Assembly: GCA_029881615.1 (NCBI GenBank)
Contig: JAOUMF010000006.1
Location: 1 to 15,355, forward strand
Origin: Alphaproteobacteria bacterium
Lineage (GTDB): Bacteria; Pseudomonadota; Alphaproteobacteria; UBA8366; JADFVY01
Direction of reading: 5' to 3'
Length of the DNA: 15,355 nt
This document shows positions 1 to 6,704 of the stretch, piece after piece. The translations under genes and the position numbers were made by a program. Positions within the stretch are counted from its first letter, which is position 1; each line of letters opens with the position of its first letter. The notes under the pieces are model-generated. The model saw only the letters and a list, made by a program, of their open reading frames with translations. It had not been told where the DNA came from and did not search any database.

Positions 1-1
1 C

Positions 2-346
2 GTCATCCCCCAGGCTCGGCCCTTCCTGCTTTATGTGCTGGGTCGTTATACGGTTGGCCAGAAATCGGTTCCCCAGGACCTGCTGCCCTTCATGACCGAA
101 GCGGAGGCCGTGGATGCCGACTGGGCTATCTGTGCTTTTGGCGCCCGTGAATGCGCTTGCGCCTTGACGGCGGCGGCATTGGGCGGCCATGTTCGTGTCG
201 GGTTCGAGAACAATACCCTCATGGCTGACGGTTCGGTGGCAGCGGACAATGCGGCGCTGGTAACCCAGGTCGCATCCGCGGCCGGGCTGATGGGCCGGTC
301 GCTGGCCGGGGCCGCCGATGCGAGGGCTTATCTGGGAAGATCATGA
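2..346 (+). CDS. Beta-keto acid cleavage enzyme (BKACE, DUF849), C-terminal part
   Basis: Only the last ~114 codons are present; the frame is open to the left edge, so the start lies outside. The stretch GGHVRVGFENN followed by DGSVAADNAALV matches the C-terminal signature of BKACE enzymes. These are zinc-dependent cytoplasmic enzymes that condense a beta-keto acid with acetyl-CoA to give acetoacetate and a new CoA thioester. In the characterised 3-keto-5-aminohexanoate cleavage enzyme, the Arg and Glu of this motif are an active-site and a zinc-binding residue; both are present here. The next residue is Asn where many members have Asp (see findings). The stop TGA overlaps the ATG of the TAXI receptor gene (ATGA, 343-346), which suggests translational coupling and a link between the enzyme and transported substrate. 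The substrate cannot be told from this fragment. Family call is firm. Confidence 0.85.
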   Translation, partial: VIPQARPFLLYVLGRYTVGQKSVPQDLLPFMTEAEAVDADWAICAFGARECACALTAAALGGHVRVGFENNTLMADGSVAADNAALVTQVASAAGLMGRSLAGAADARAYLGRS

Positions 347-1407
347 AGCACATAATTCGATTGATGATTGCGGGATTCATGCTGGCGGGCATGGGTTCCG
401 GCTTCGCGCGGGCAGACAACCACGACTCCGACACCGGCGAGACCGCCACGACTGGCGCGCCCCCCGCGAACGGCGAGGCCGCCGAGGACGAGCCCGGGGT
501 CGATGGCGCGGGGCATGAGATTGTAATTGGCGCCGGCGCGGTCTCCGGCGTCTATTTCCCCGCCGCCGGTGCAATTTGCCGCGTGATCGCCGCGGGTGAT
601 GCCGAAACGCGCTGCCTCGTCGAAAGCAATGCCAATTCCTCGATCAATATCGAACGCCTGACCAGCGGCCTGCTGGATTTCGCCATCGTGCAGTCCGACT
701 GGCTGATGCATGCCGCGCGGGGCACCAACCTGTTTCAGGCCAACGGGCCCGACGAGTCCTTGCGCGCGGTAATGGCGCTGCATGCCGAACCCCTGACCCT
801 GATCGTGCGAACCGGCGCCGACATCGCGGGGCCGGCGGATCTGAAAGGCAAGCGCATCAGCGTCGGGCCGCCCTTCACCTATCAGCGCGTGCTGTTGGAA
901 ACGTTGCTGCGGGCCTGGGACATCGATACGGACGATCTGGCGCTGGTGCAGGAGATTACGGCCACCGAACAATTCGCGGCGCTTTGCGCGGGTGACATCG
1001 ATGCCGGCGCCATCGTAACGGCCCACCCCTCGCCGGCGTTGGCCGATGCGATGCGGCGGTGCGATCTGAAGCTGGCGCCGATTGCCGGCGACGAATTGAA
1101 TGAGTTGCTGGCTGCACGGCCGGAACTGTCGGCGGCGATGATCCCCGGCGGGCTCTACAAAGGGGTGCCGAACGCGGTTCCAACTTTTGGCCTGCGCGCT
1201 ATTCTGGCGTCCACGGTCAATGTCGAGGACAGCCTTGTCGAGCAGGTGACAGGGGCGGTTCTGGACGCGATGGCTGAGTTCACCGGTCAACATCCGGCAC
1301 TGGCCGGCATCACCGCGGACAGCATGACTTCCGCGAGCATTGCCTTGCCACTCCATCCCGGGGCCAAGGCGGCCATTCGCGCCAGGGGATTGCTGCCCGC
1401 CGAATAG
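343..1407 (+). CDS. TAXI-family TRAP transporter solute-binding protein, divergent copy (receptor 1)
   Basis: Predicted 354-residue periplasmic receptor of the TAXI class, which delivers a ligand to a TRAP permease. A Sec signal peptide (residues 1-24, ending ARA) is followed by an acidic, Gly/Pro/Ala-rich, probably disordered linker (about 25-57). The TAXI fold starts at EIVIGAGAVSGVYFP. Family landmarks shared with the two receptors downstream are the IG.G.VSGVYFP start, the IVQSD motif, an AEPLTLI strand, the MIPGGLYKG motif and the ending LPLHPGAKA. Four cysteines (79, 91, 215, 240) align with cysteines in the two sister proteins, so two disulfides are plausible. Odd: the GNPGSG ligand-site loop of the sisters is replaced here by VGPPFTYQR, and DVQY after QSD by WLMH, so the ligand may differ or binding may be altered. 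A GGGAAG ribosome site precedes the start, which overlaps the upstream stop. No terminator with a T tract follows. Confidence 0.9.
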   Translation: MKHIIRLMIAGFMLAGMGSGFARADNHDSDTGETATTGAPPANGEAAEDEPGVDGAGHEIVIGAGAVSGVYFPAAGAICRVIAAGDAETRCLVESNANSSINIERLTSGLLDFAIVQSDWLMHAARGTNLFQANGPDESLRAVMALHAEPLTLIVRTGADIAGPADLKGKRISVGPPFTYQRVLLETLLRAWDIDTDDLALVQEITATEQFAALCAGDIDAGAIVTAHPSPALADAMRRCDLKLAPIAGDELNELLAARPELSAAMIPGGLYKGVPNAVPTFGLRAILASTVNVEDSLVEQVTGAVLDAMAEFTGQHPALAGITADSMTSASIALPLHPGAKAAIRARGLLPAE

Positions 1408-1438
1408 CGAACCGTCGCGGCGCAAATCTATTTCACGG

Positions 1439-1468
1439 TTGACGCTGTGTGAACAGGGCGGGCATATA
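1439..1468 (+). promoter_or_regulatory. Candidate sigma-70-type promoter for TAXI receptor 2
   Basis: TTGACG (1439-1444) is followed after 18 bases by CATATA (1463-1468), inside an ATATATA run. It lies about 115 bases upstream of the chosen start of the second TAXI gene, in the only sizeable gap of the transport block (1408-1581). The -35 is good and the -10 approximate; spacing is one base longer than ideal. An imperfectly supported inverted repeat, AACCGT (1410-1415) with ACGGTT (1435-1440), overlaps the -35. Prediction by eye only. Confidence 0.4.
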
Positions 1469-1538
1469 TATACGTAACCATATGGATGGGGCGGCTTTGT
1501 AAATGCATGGTGAAATGCCGTGCCGCCCTGATAAATAG

Positions 1539-1553
1539 CGCTAGAACCTAGCG
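1539..1553 (+). promoter_or_regulatory. Small perfect inverted repeat in the leader of TAXI receptor 2
   Basis: CGCTAG-AAC-CTAGCG is a perfect 6-base inverted repeat with a 3-base centre, ending 28 bases before the ATG at 1582. It could be an operator half-site pair or a small RNA hairpin just upstream of the ribosome site. There is no T tract after it, so it is not an intrinsic terminator. Function unknown. Confidence 0.35.
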
Positions 1554-1581
1554 TAATATGAACATTAAACGGGAGCTTCCA

Positions 1582-2568
1582 ATGAAGATGAAATTTCTGA
1601 CAGCAGCCGCGATCGCAGCTGCCGCGACTATTGGCATGTCCACGGTCGGCTCTGGCCCGGCCCAGGCCGAACAACAGTTCGTCACCATCGGTACCGGCGG
1701 CGTTACCGGCGTGTATTACCCCACCGGCGGCGCGATCTGTCGCCTGGTCAACAAGAACCGCAAGGAACATGGAATCCGCTGTTCAGTGGAAAGCACCGGC
1801 GGCTCGGTCTACAACGTCAACACGATCCTGGCCGGCGAACTGGACATGGGCGTGGCGCAGTCGGACGTGCAGTACAATGCCTATACCGGTAGCGGCAGCT
1901 ATGCCGACAAAGGCCCCGCCAAGGAACTGCGCGCGGTGTTCTCGGTGCATCCCGAGCCGGTGACCATCCTGGCCCGTCGCGATTCCGGCATCACGCATAT
2001 CGATCAAATCAAGGGCAAGCGCTTCAATATCGGTAATCCGGGGTCGGGCACGCGCGACACCTGGGAGGTCATCGAAAAGGCGCTCGGCTGGAAACGGTCG
2101 GATCTGGCGCTGGGCGCGGAGTTGAAATCGGCCGAAACTGGTCAGGCCCTGTGCGACAACAAGATCGACGCCTATTTCTGGCTGGTCGGCCATCCCAATG
2201 CGCTCGCCAAGGAAACAGTGAGTTCTTGCGACGCGGTCCTGGTGGAAGTGTCGGGCCCCGGCATCGACAAACTGGTCAAGGACAACCCCTTCTATCGCTA
2301 TGCGACCATCCCCGGTGGCATGTACAGCAGCAATCCCAAGGACGTGAAGACATTTGGCGTCGGCGCCACTTTCGTGTCCTCCACGGCCGTATCCGAAGAG
2401 GTCGTCTATCAGGTCGTCAAGGCGGTCTTCGAGAATTTCGACGATTTCAGGAAGCTGCATCCGGCCTTCGCGAACCTGAAAAAGGAAGAAATGGTTCGTG
2501 ATGGCTTGTCGGCTCCGCTGCATGCCGGTGCGATCAAATATTACAAGGAAGCAGGTCTTCTGAAATGA
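1582..2568 (+). CDS. TAXI-family TRAP transporter solute-binding protein (receptor 2)
   Basis: Predicted 328-residue periplasmic TAXI receptor. I chose the ATG at 1582 because GGGAG lies 6 bases upstream and the protein then starts MKMKF with a normal Sec signal (cleavage after AQA, residue 29). An in-frame ATG at 1558 would add 8 residues but has no ribosome site. The mature part opens [15 protein letters not shown] and has the family motifs: [32 protein letters not shown], the [12 protein letters not shown] ligand-site loop, the [10 protein letters not shown] segment, the [13 protein letters not shown] motif and the C-terminal [14 protein letters not shown]. Cysteines 53, 67, 191 and 216 match those of the neighbouring receptors. 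It has the most canonical motifs of the three. With its own promoter candidate and a stem-loop right behind it, it may be expressed more strongly than the permease, as is common for binding proteins. Confidence 0.95.
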   Translation: MKMKFLTAAAIAAAATIGMSTVGSGPAQAEQQFVTIGTGGVTGVYYPTGGAICRLVNKNRKEHGIRCSVESTGGSVYNVNTILAGELDMGVAQSDVQYNAYTGSGSYADKGPAKELRAVFSVHPEPVTILARRDSGITHIDQIKGKRFNIGNPGSGTRDTWEVIEKALGWKRSDLALGAELKSAETGQALCDNKIDAYFWLVGHPNALAKETVSSCDAVLVEVSGPGIDKLVKDNPFYRYATIPGGMYSSNPKDVKTFGVGATFVSSTAVSEEVVYQVVKAVFENFDDFRKLHPAFANLKKEEMVRDGLSAPLHAGAIKYYKEAGLLK

Positions 2569-2573
2569 GTCCT

Positions 2574-2602
2574 TGGGGGGACGCCTTCGCGGGCGCCCCC
2601 CA
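2574..2602 (+). terminator. GC-rich intercistronic stem-loop behind TAXI receptor 2
   Basis: Six bases after the stop of the second TAXI gene, TGGGGGG (2574-2580) pairs with CCCCCCA (2596-2602). After a single bulged A, CGCC (2582-2585) pairs with GGCG (2592-2595); the loop is TTCGCG. The 11-pair stem is very stable, but only ATTCCTTTG follows, not a clean T run. It is therefore better read as a partial terminator or a 3' mRNA-protecting hairpin that lets the upstream receptor message accumulate. It ends 34 bases before the next start, in line with choosing 2637 as that start. Confidence 0.55.
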
Positions 2603-2636
2603 TTCCTTTGTCAGAGAGCTCGACAAGGATTGGGCC

Positions 2637-3626
2637 ATGCCCGAAGCCGCTGTGAAAATCATCCGGAATCTCAGGCTGGCAATCTTGCTGGCAGGGGTGG
2701 CTGCGACCTTTTTTCGGCCCCAACCGGCCGCCGCCGAACTGGATATCGTCATTGGAACCGGCAGTGTTCTCGGGGTTTACTTCCAGGTGGGCCGCGGCAT
2801 CTGCGGACTTGTCAATCAGAAGGTCAAGGACGTGAGATGTTCGGCGGTGCCAACCGCGGGATCGCTGTTCAATATGGACAGCGTCCGCGACAACGCCTTT
2901 GAAGTCGGGATCATTCAGTCCGACGTGCAGTACAAGGCGTTCAAACGTACCGGTGGGTTGGAATTCATCGATGTTGGATATGAAAATATCCGCACCCTGT
3001 TTTCAGTGCATGGTGAGCCTTTCACCCTGGTCGCCCGGCGAGATTCCGGGATCGGGTCGCTGGCCGATCTGGAAGGACGGCGCGTGAACCTGGGCAATCC
3101 GGGATCGGGTCAGCGCGCCACCATGCAGGTGGTCATGGACGCCATGGGGTGGACCCAGAAAAGCTTTGCGCTGGCTGGCGAATTGCCGGCTTCGCAGCAG
3201 TCGCTGGCGCTTTGCCACGGCCAGATCGAGGCAATGGTCTATGTTGTCGGGCATCCCAACAAATCCATCACCAAGGCGACGGACTTGTGCGATGCGGTGA
3301 TCGTGAACGTGGAAGGGCCGCAGATCGACCAGCTGGTCGCCGGAAATCCATACTATTCCTACATGACGATTCCGGGTGGCATTTATGTGGGCAATGACGA
3401 GCCCGTTCGAACCTTCGGTGTTCGTGCCACGGTCGTCGTGGCCGAGGATATGGACGACGACACGGCTTATGGAATCGTCAAGGCGGTGTTCGACAATCTG
3501 GAAAAATTCCGGCGCATGTATCCGGCTTTCGGACAGCTGGATCCCAAGAGCATGGCCACGGAAGGGTTGACCGCACCTTTGCATGAAGGTGCCAAGCGCT
3601 ACTATCGCGAAAAAGGCCTGATGTAA
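2637..3626 (+). CDS. TAXI-family TRAP transporter solute-binding protein (receptor 3)
   Basis: Predicted 329-residue periplasmic TAXI receptor. The frame is open from an ATG at 2565 that overlaps the previous stop, but that start would place the upstream stem-loop inside the gene and 24 extra residues before the signal peptide. The ATG at 2637 has AAGGA 7 bases upstream and gives a normal signal (hydrophobic core LAILLAGVAATFF, cleavage after AAA, residue 33). The mature protein opens LDIVIGTGSVLGVYFQ and carries GICGLVN, QSDVQYKAFKRTGG, GEPFTLVARRDSGI, the NPGSGQRATMQV ligand loop, PYYSYMTIPGGIY and the C-terminal TAPLHEGAKRYYRE. The four cysteines match those of receptors 1 and 2. It is clearly paralogous to receptor 2, so a tandem duplication is likely. 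The permease gene follows after 48 bases. Confidence 0.92.
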   Translation: MPEAAVKIIRNLRLAILLAGVAATFFRPQPAAAELDIVIGTGSVLGVYFQVGRGICGLVNQKVKDVRCSAVPTAGSLFNMDSVRDNAFEVGIIQSDVQYKAFKRTGGLEFIDVGYENIRTLFSVHGEPFTLVARRDSGIGSLADLEGRRVNLGNPGSGQRATMQVVMDAMGWTQKSFALAGELPASQQSLALCHGQIEAMVYVVGHPNKSITKATDLCDAVIVNVEGPQIDQLVAGNPYYSYMTIPGGIYVGNDEPVRTFGVRATVVVAEDMDDDTAYGIVKAVFDNLEKFRRMYPAFGQLDPKSMATEGLTAPLHEGAKRYYREKGLM

Positions 3627-3674
3627 CCGATCGCCGGATCGTACGGCGGCAAGAAACAGACAAGGGGACCCACG

Positions 3675-6263
3675 GTGACGGCAAACAACCCGTTGACCGA
3701 AGAATCGGTACAGGATTTCATTGCGGAGGTGGATACGGGCGCACGGGCGCCGACGGGCCACTTTTCGCGCAATGTGTTGTTTTACGTACCGATGGCCTGG
3801 TCGCTGTTCCAGCTATGGATCGCGTCCCCGTTGCCGTACTTGCTGGCGGATTACATCCCGCTGATGAACGATACCCATACGCGGGCGATCCATCTGGCGT
3901 TTGCGATTTTCCTGGCCTATCTGTCCTATCCGGCACTGAAACGATCGCCCCGTGACCGAATTCCGTTTCAGGACTGGGCGCTGGCGCTGATCGGTGCCTT
4001 CGCCGCCTGCTATATTGCGATCTTCGCCGTTGCGCTATCCACAAGGCCCGGATTGCCGATTACGGCCGATCTGGTTGCCGCCGGGGTCGGGATGGTCTGT
4101 CTGCTGGAGGCGACCCGCCGATCGCTTGGTCCACCGCTGTTGCTGGTGGCGCTGCTGTTCCTGTCCTATGTGTTTTTCGGTCATCTGGCGCCCGATGTGA
4201 TTGCCTGGAAGGGCGCATCCTTCACCAAGGCAATGTCGCACCAGTGGCTGACCCAGGAAGGCGTGTTCGGCATAGGGCTGGGTGTATCCACGACCTTTGT
4301 TTTCCTGTTCGTTCTGTTCGGCGCATTGCTGGACAAGGCCGGCGCGGGCAACTACTTCACCATGGTCGCCTTCTCGCTGCTGGGCCATCTGCGCGGCGGG
4401 CCAGCCAAGGCCGCCGTCGTATCCTCGGCGATGAACGGGATGATCTCGGGCTCGTCGATCGCCAATGTGGTTGTCACCGGTACCTTCACCATCCCCTTGA
4501 TGAAGCGGGTTGGATTTCCGGCCGAAAAGGCCGGCGCGATCGAGGTCGCTTCATCCACCAACGGTCAGTTGATGCCACCGATCATGGGCGCGGCGGCATT
4601 CCTGATGATCGAATATGTCGGCATATCCTATGTCGAGGTCATCAGGCATGCCTTCCTTCCAGCGGTTATCTCATACATCGCGCTGATCTATATCGTGCAT
4701 CTGGAAGCCTGCAAGGCCGGCATGGAAGGGTTGCCGCGGCGTACCGTCACCCCGTTGATGCAACGCATTTTCGGCCTGGTTATTACCCTGCTGGGAATGG
4801 TGATTCTGTCTGGCGTCATATATTTCGGTTTCAGTTGGGTGAAGGATGTTGCCGGGGATGCCTCGGCATGGATCGCCGGGGCGGTAATCCTGGCGGCCTA
4901 TTTCTTCCTGATGCGTATAGCCGCGTCGGTGCCGGATCTGGGCGACGAGGCCGCGATCACCAAAATGGAATATCTGCCGGAAACCGGACCGACCATAAAG
5001 TCCGGGCTGCATTTCCTGTTGCCGGTGGTGGTGCTGATCTGGTGTCTGGTGGTCGAGCGTTTCTCCCCCGGCCTGGCCGCATACTGGGCCTCGTTGCTGA
5101 TGATATTCGTGGTCGTTACCCAGGACATCGTGAAGAACTTTTTCCGCGGCGGTTCGCCCGACTATGCGAACGCGTTGCGCAGCGGGTTGCGCCACACCGC
5201 CGACGGCCTGGTCTTCGGCGCCCGCAACATGATCGGCATTGGAATCGCGACCGCGGTTGCCGGTATCGTCGTCGGCACGGTGACGCTGACGGGTATCGGC
5301 CTGGTAATGACCGAATTCGTCGAGTTCATTTCCGGCGGCAACCTGATCCTGATGCTGCTGTTTACCGCCTTCATCAGCCTGTTGCTGGGCATGGGTCTGC
5401 CGACCACGGCAAACTATATCGTGGTCTCGACCCTGATGGCGCCGGTAATCGTAACGCTGGGGGCAGAGCAGGGACTGATCGTTCCGTTGATCGCGGTGCA
5501 TATGTTCGTGTTCTATTTTGGCATTCTGGCCGACGATACACCGCCGGTGGGGCTGGCTGCGTTCGCGGCTGCGGCTATTTCGCGTGGCGACCCGATTCGT
5601 ACCGGTATTCAGGGCTTCATGTATGATATCCGCACCGCAATTCTGCCTTTCATGTTTATCTTCAATACCGAACTCCTGCTGATCGGCATCGAAAGCGTTT
5701 GGCATCTGATCCTGGTGGTGACGGCGGCGGTTGCCGCCATGCTGCTGTTTGCCGCCGGTACCCAAGGCTATTTCCTGGTGCGCAGCAAACTGTGGGAATC
5801 GCTGGCGATGATCCTGATCGCCTTCACCCTGTTCAGGCCGGGATTCTGGATGGATATGGTGTCGCCACCGCTGGAGACTCGTCCTCCGCAGGACATCATG
5901 GCGATCGCAGAGAAACAAGATCCGGACGCCTTTCTACGCGTTACCATGTCCGGAGAAACGATTGACGGCGATTTTGTAACCAGGATCGTGCCGCTGCCGT
6001 TGGGCCCGGCGGCTAGCGGCCCGGAACGGCTGTCCCACGCGGGCGTTGAAATCCGTGAGGATGGCGGCAAAGTGCTGGTCGATAATATCGTCTTCGGCAC
6101 CGCCGCCGAAAAGGCGGGCGTCGATTTCGATTGGGAAATAATTGATGTGCAGGCCGAGGCCGACCAGCCGCCCAAATATTTGTTCTACGTCCCGGCATTG
6201 TTACTTTTTGTCGTTATCGTGGTCACGCAGCGCCGCCGCAAGGCCGCGCTGGCGCCTGCCTAG
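3675..6263 (+). CDS. TAXI-type TRAP transporter fused permease (DctQ-DctM) with C-terminal DUF3394-like region
   Basis: Predicted 862-residue inner-membrane protein that imports the ligands captured by the TAXI receptors, driven by an ion gradient (known for TRAP carriers). GTG start with AAGGGG about 7 bases upstream. The small-subunit part is about residues 30-180. The large DctM part (about 195-690) shows the hallmark segments SGSSIANVVVTGTF (near 258), SSTNGQLMPP, GMGLPTTANYIV (near 572) and ADDTPPVGLAAFAAA (near 619). After the transport core, a membrane segment, a roughly 110-residue soluble stretch and a final membrane segment (YVPALLLFVVIVV) end in RRRK. The layout resembles the DUF3394 region known at the end of some fused TRAP permeases. 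The soluble part contains FGTAAEKAGVDFDWEIIDV, which looks like the core of a PDZ domain. The usp gene follows after 12 bases. Core call very firm; PDZ likeness is by eye. Confidence 0.95.
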   Translation: MTANNPLTEESVQDFIAEVDTGARAPTGHFSRNVLFYVPMAWSLFQLWIASPLPYLLADYIPLMNDTHTRAIHLAFAIFLAYLSYPALKRSPRDRIPFQDWALALIGAFAACYIAIFAVALSTRPGLPITADLVAAGVGMVCLLEATRRSLGPPLLLVALLFLSYVFFGHLAPDVIAWKGASFTKAMSHQWLTQEGVFGIGLGVSTTFVFLFVLFGALLDKAGAGNYFTMVAFSLLGHLRGGPAKAAVVSSAMNGMISGSSIANVVVTGTFTIPLMKRVGFPAEKAGAIEVASSTNGQLMPPIMGAAAFLMIEYVGISYVEVIRHAFLPAVISYIALIYIVHLEACKAGMEGLPRRTVTPLMQRIFGLVITLLGMVILSGVIYFGFSWVKDVAGDASAWIAGAVILAAYFFLMRIAASVPDLGDEAAITKMEYLPETGPTIKSGLHFLLPVVVLIWCLVVERFSPGLAAYWASLLMIFVVVTQDIVKNFFRGGSPDYANALRSGLRHTADGLVFGARNMIGIGIATAVAGIVVGTVTLTGIGLVMTEFVEFISGGNLILMLLFTAFISLLLGMGLPTTANYIVVSTLMAPVIVTLGAEQGLIVPLIAVHMFVFYFGILADDTPPVGLAAFAAAAISRGDPIRTGIQGFMYDIRTAILPFMFIFNTELLLIGIESVWHLILVVTAAVAAMLLFAAGTQGYFLVRSKLWESLAMILIAFTLFRPGFWMDMVSPPLETRPPQDIMAIAEKQDPDAFLRVTMSGETIDGDFVTRIVPLPLGPAASGPERLSHAGVEIREDGGKVLVDNIVFGTAAEKAGVDFDWEIIDVQAEADQPPKYLFYVPALLLFVVIVVTQRRRKAALAPA

Positions 6264-6275
6264 GGAGAAGCCAAT

Positions 6276-6704
6276 ATGTACAAGAACATCCTGCTCGCCA
6301 TTGATCTGAACGAGCCTTCTTCCTGGGAAAAGGCGCTTCCGGTGGCCCTGGCGCAGGTCAGGGGTGGCGGCGAGAATCTCCATCTGATGACCGTGGTGCC
6401 TGATTTCGGGATGGCCATTGTCGGCTCGTTCTTTCCCGCTGATTACGAGAAGAAGGCGCTGGCCGAGGCGGACGAGGCGCTGGGCGCGTTCGTGGCGGCG
6501 AATATCCCCGGCGAGATCAATGTCGCCCATACCGTCGCCCATGGTGCGATTTACAAGGAAGTGCTCGCCGAAGCGGAACGCATCGGCGCCGACCTTATCG
6601 TCATGGCATCGCATCGGCCCGCGCAGAGCGATTACCTGCTGGGTCCGAACGCGGCGCGGGTCGTGCGCCATGCCACCTGCTCGGTGCTGGTGGTCCGGGG
6701 CTAG
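6276..6704 (+). CDS. Universal stress protein, UspF-like, TRAP-associated
   Basis: Predicted 142-residue cytoplasmic Usp-fold protein. It starts YKNILLAIDLNEPS and ends with DLIVMASHRPAQSDYLLG and NAARVVRHATCSVLVV. This ending resembles the ASHRP...YLLGSNAA...VVRHA pattern of E. coli UspF rather than the classical UspA end. The usual nucleotide-binding series G-x2-G-x9-G-S/T is altered: the early glycines are replaced by Ala and Arg/Pro (as in UspF) and the last position is GP rather than GS. A GGGAGAAG ribosome site lies just upstream, 12 bases after the permease stop, so it is very probably in the same operon. A Usp encoded with a TRAP transporter has precedent: TeaD of Halomonas binds ATP and modulates TeaABC. 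A similar regulatory role is inferred here. Confidence 0.9.
   Translation: MYKNILLAIDLNEPSSWEKALPVALAQVRGGGENLHLMTVVPDFGMAIVGSFFPADYEKKALAEADEALGAFVAANIPGEINVAHTVAHGAIYKEVLAEAERIGADLIVMASHRPAQSDYLLGPNAARVVRHATCSVLVVRG

Noticed and set aside
1558..1581. Earlier in-frame ATG for receptor 2
   Set aside because: No ribosome site before it, whereas GGGAG sits at proper distance before 1582, and the signal peptide is complete from there.
328..1770. 480-codon open frame on the minus strand across receptor 1, the gap and the start of receptor 2
   Set aside because: It lies antisense to two genes with clear family motifs, its protein is rich in Arg, Gly and His with no recognisable domain, and it has no convincing start site. 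It is a shadow of high-GC codon use.
2565..2636. ATGA-overlapping earlier start for receptor 3
   Set aside because: It would run through the stable stem-loop and put 24 unneeded residues before the signal peptide; AAGGA supports 2637. Coupled re-initiation at 2565 is not fully excluded.
3628..3641. CGATC-GCCG-GATCG repeat between receptor 3 and the permease as a terminator
   Set aside because: Five-pair stem, no T tract, and a permease gene with a good ribosome site just behind; likely chance.
4244..5918. Long frames (460 and 415 codons) on both strands inside the permease gene
   Set aside because: Both lack hydrophobic segments or motifs and overlap a well-supported permease; composition is typical of shifted frames in GC-rich genes.
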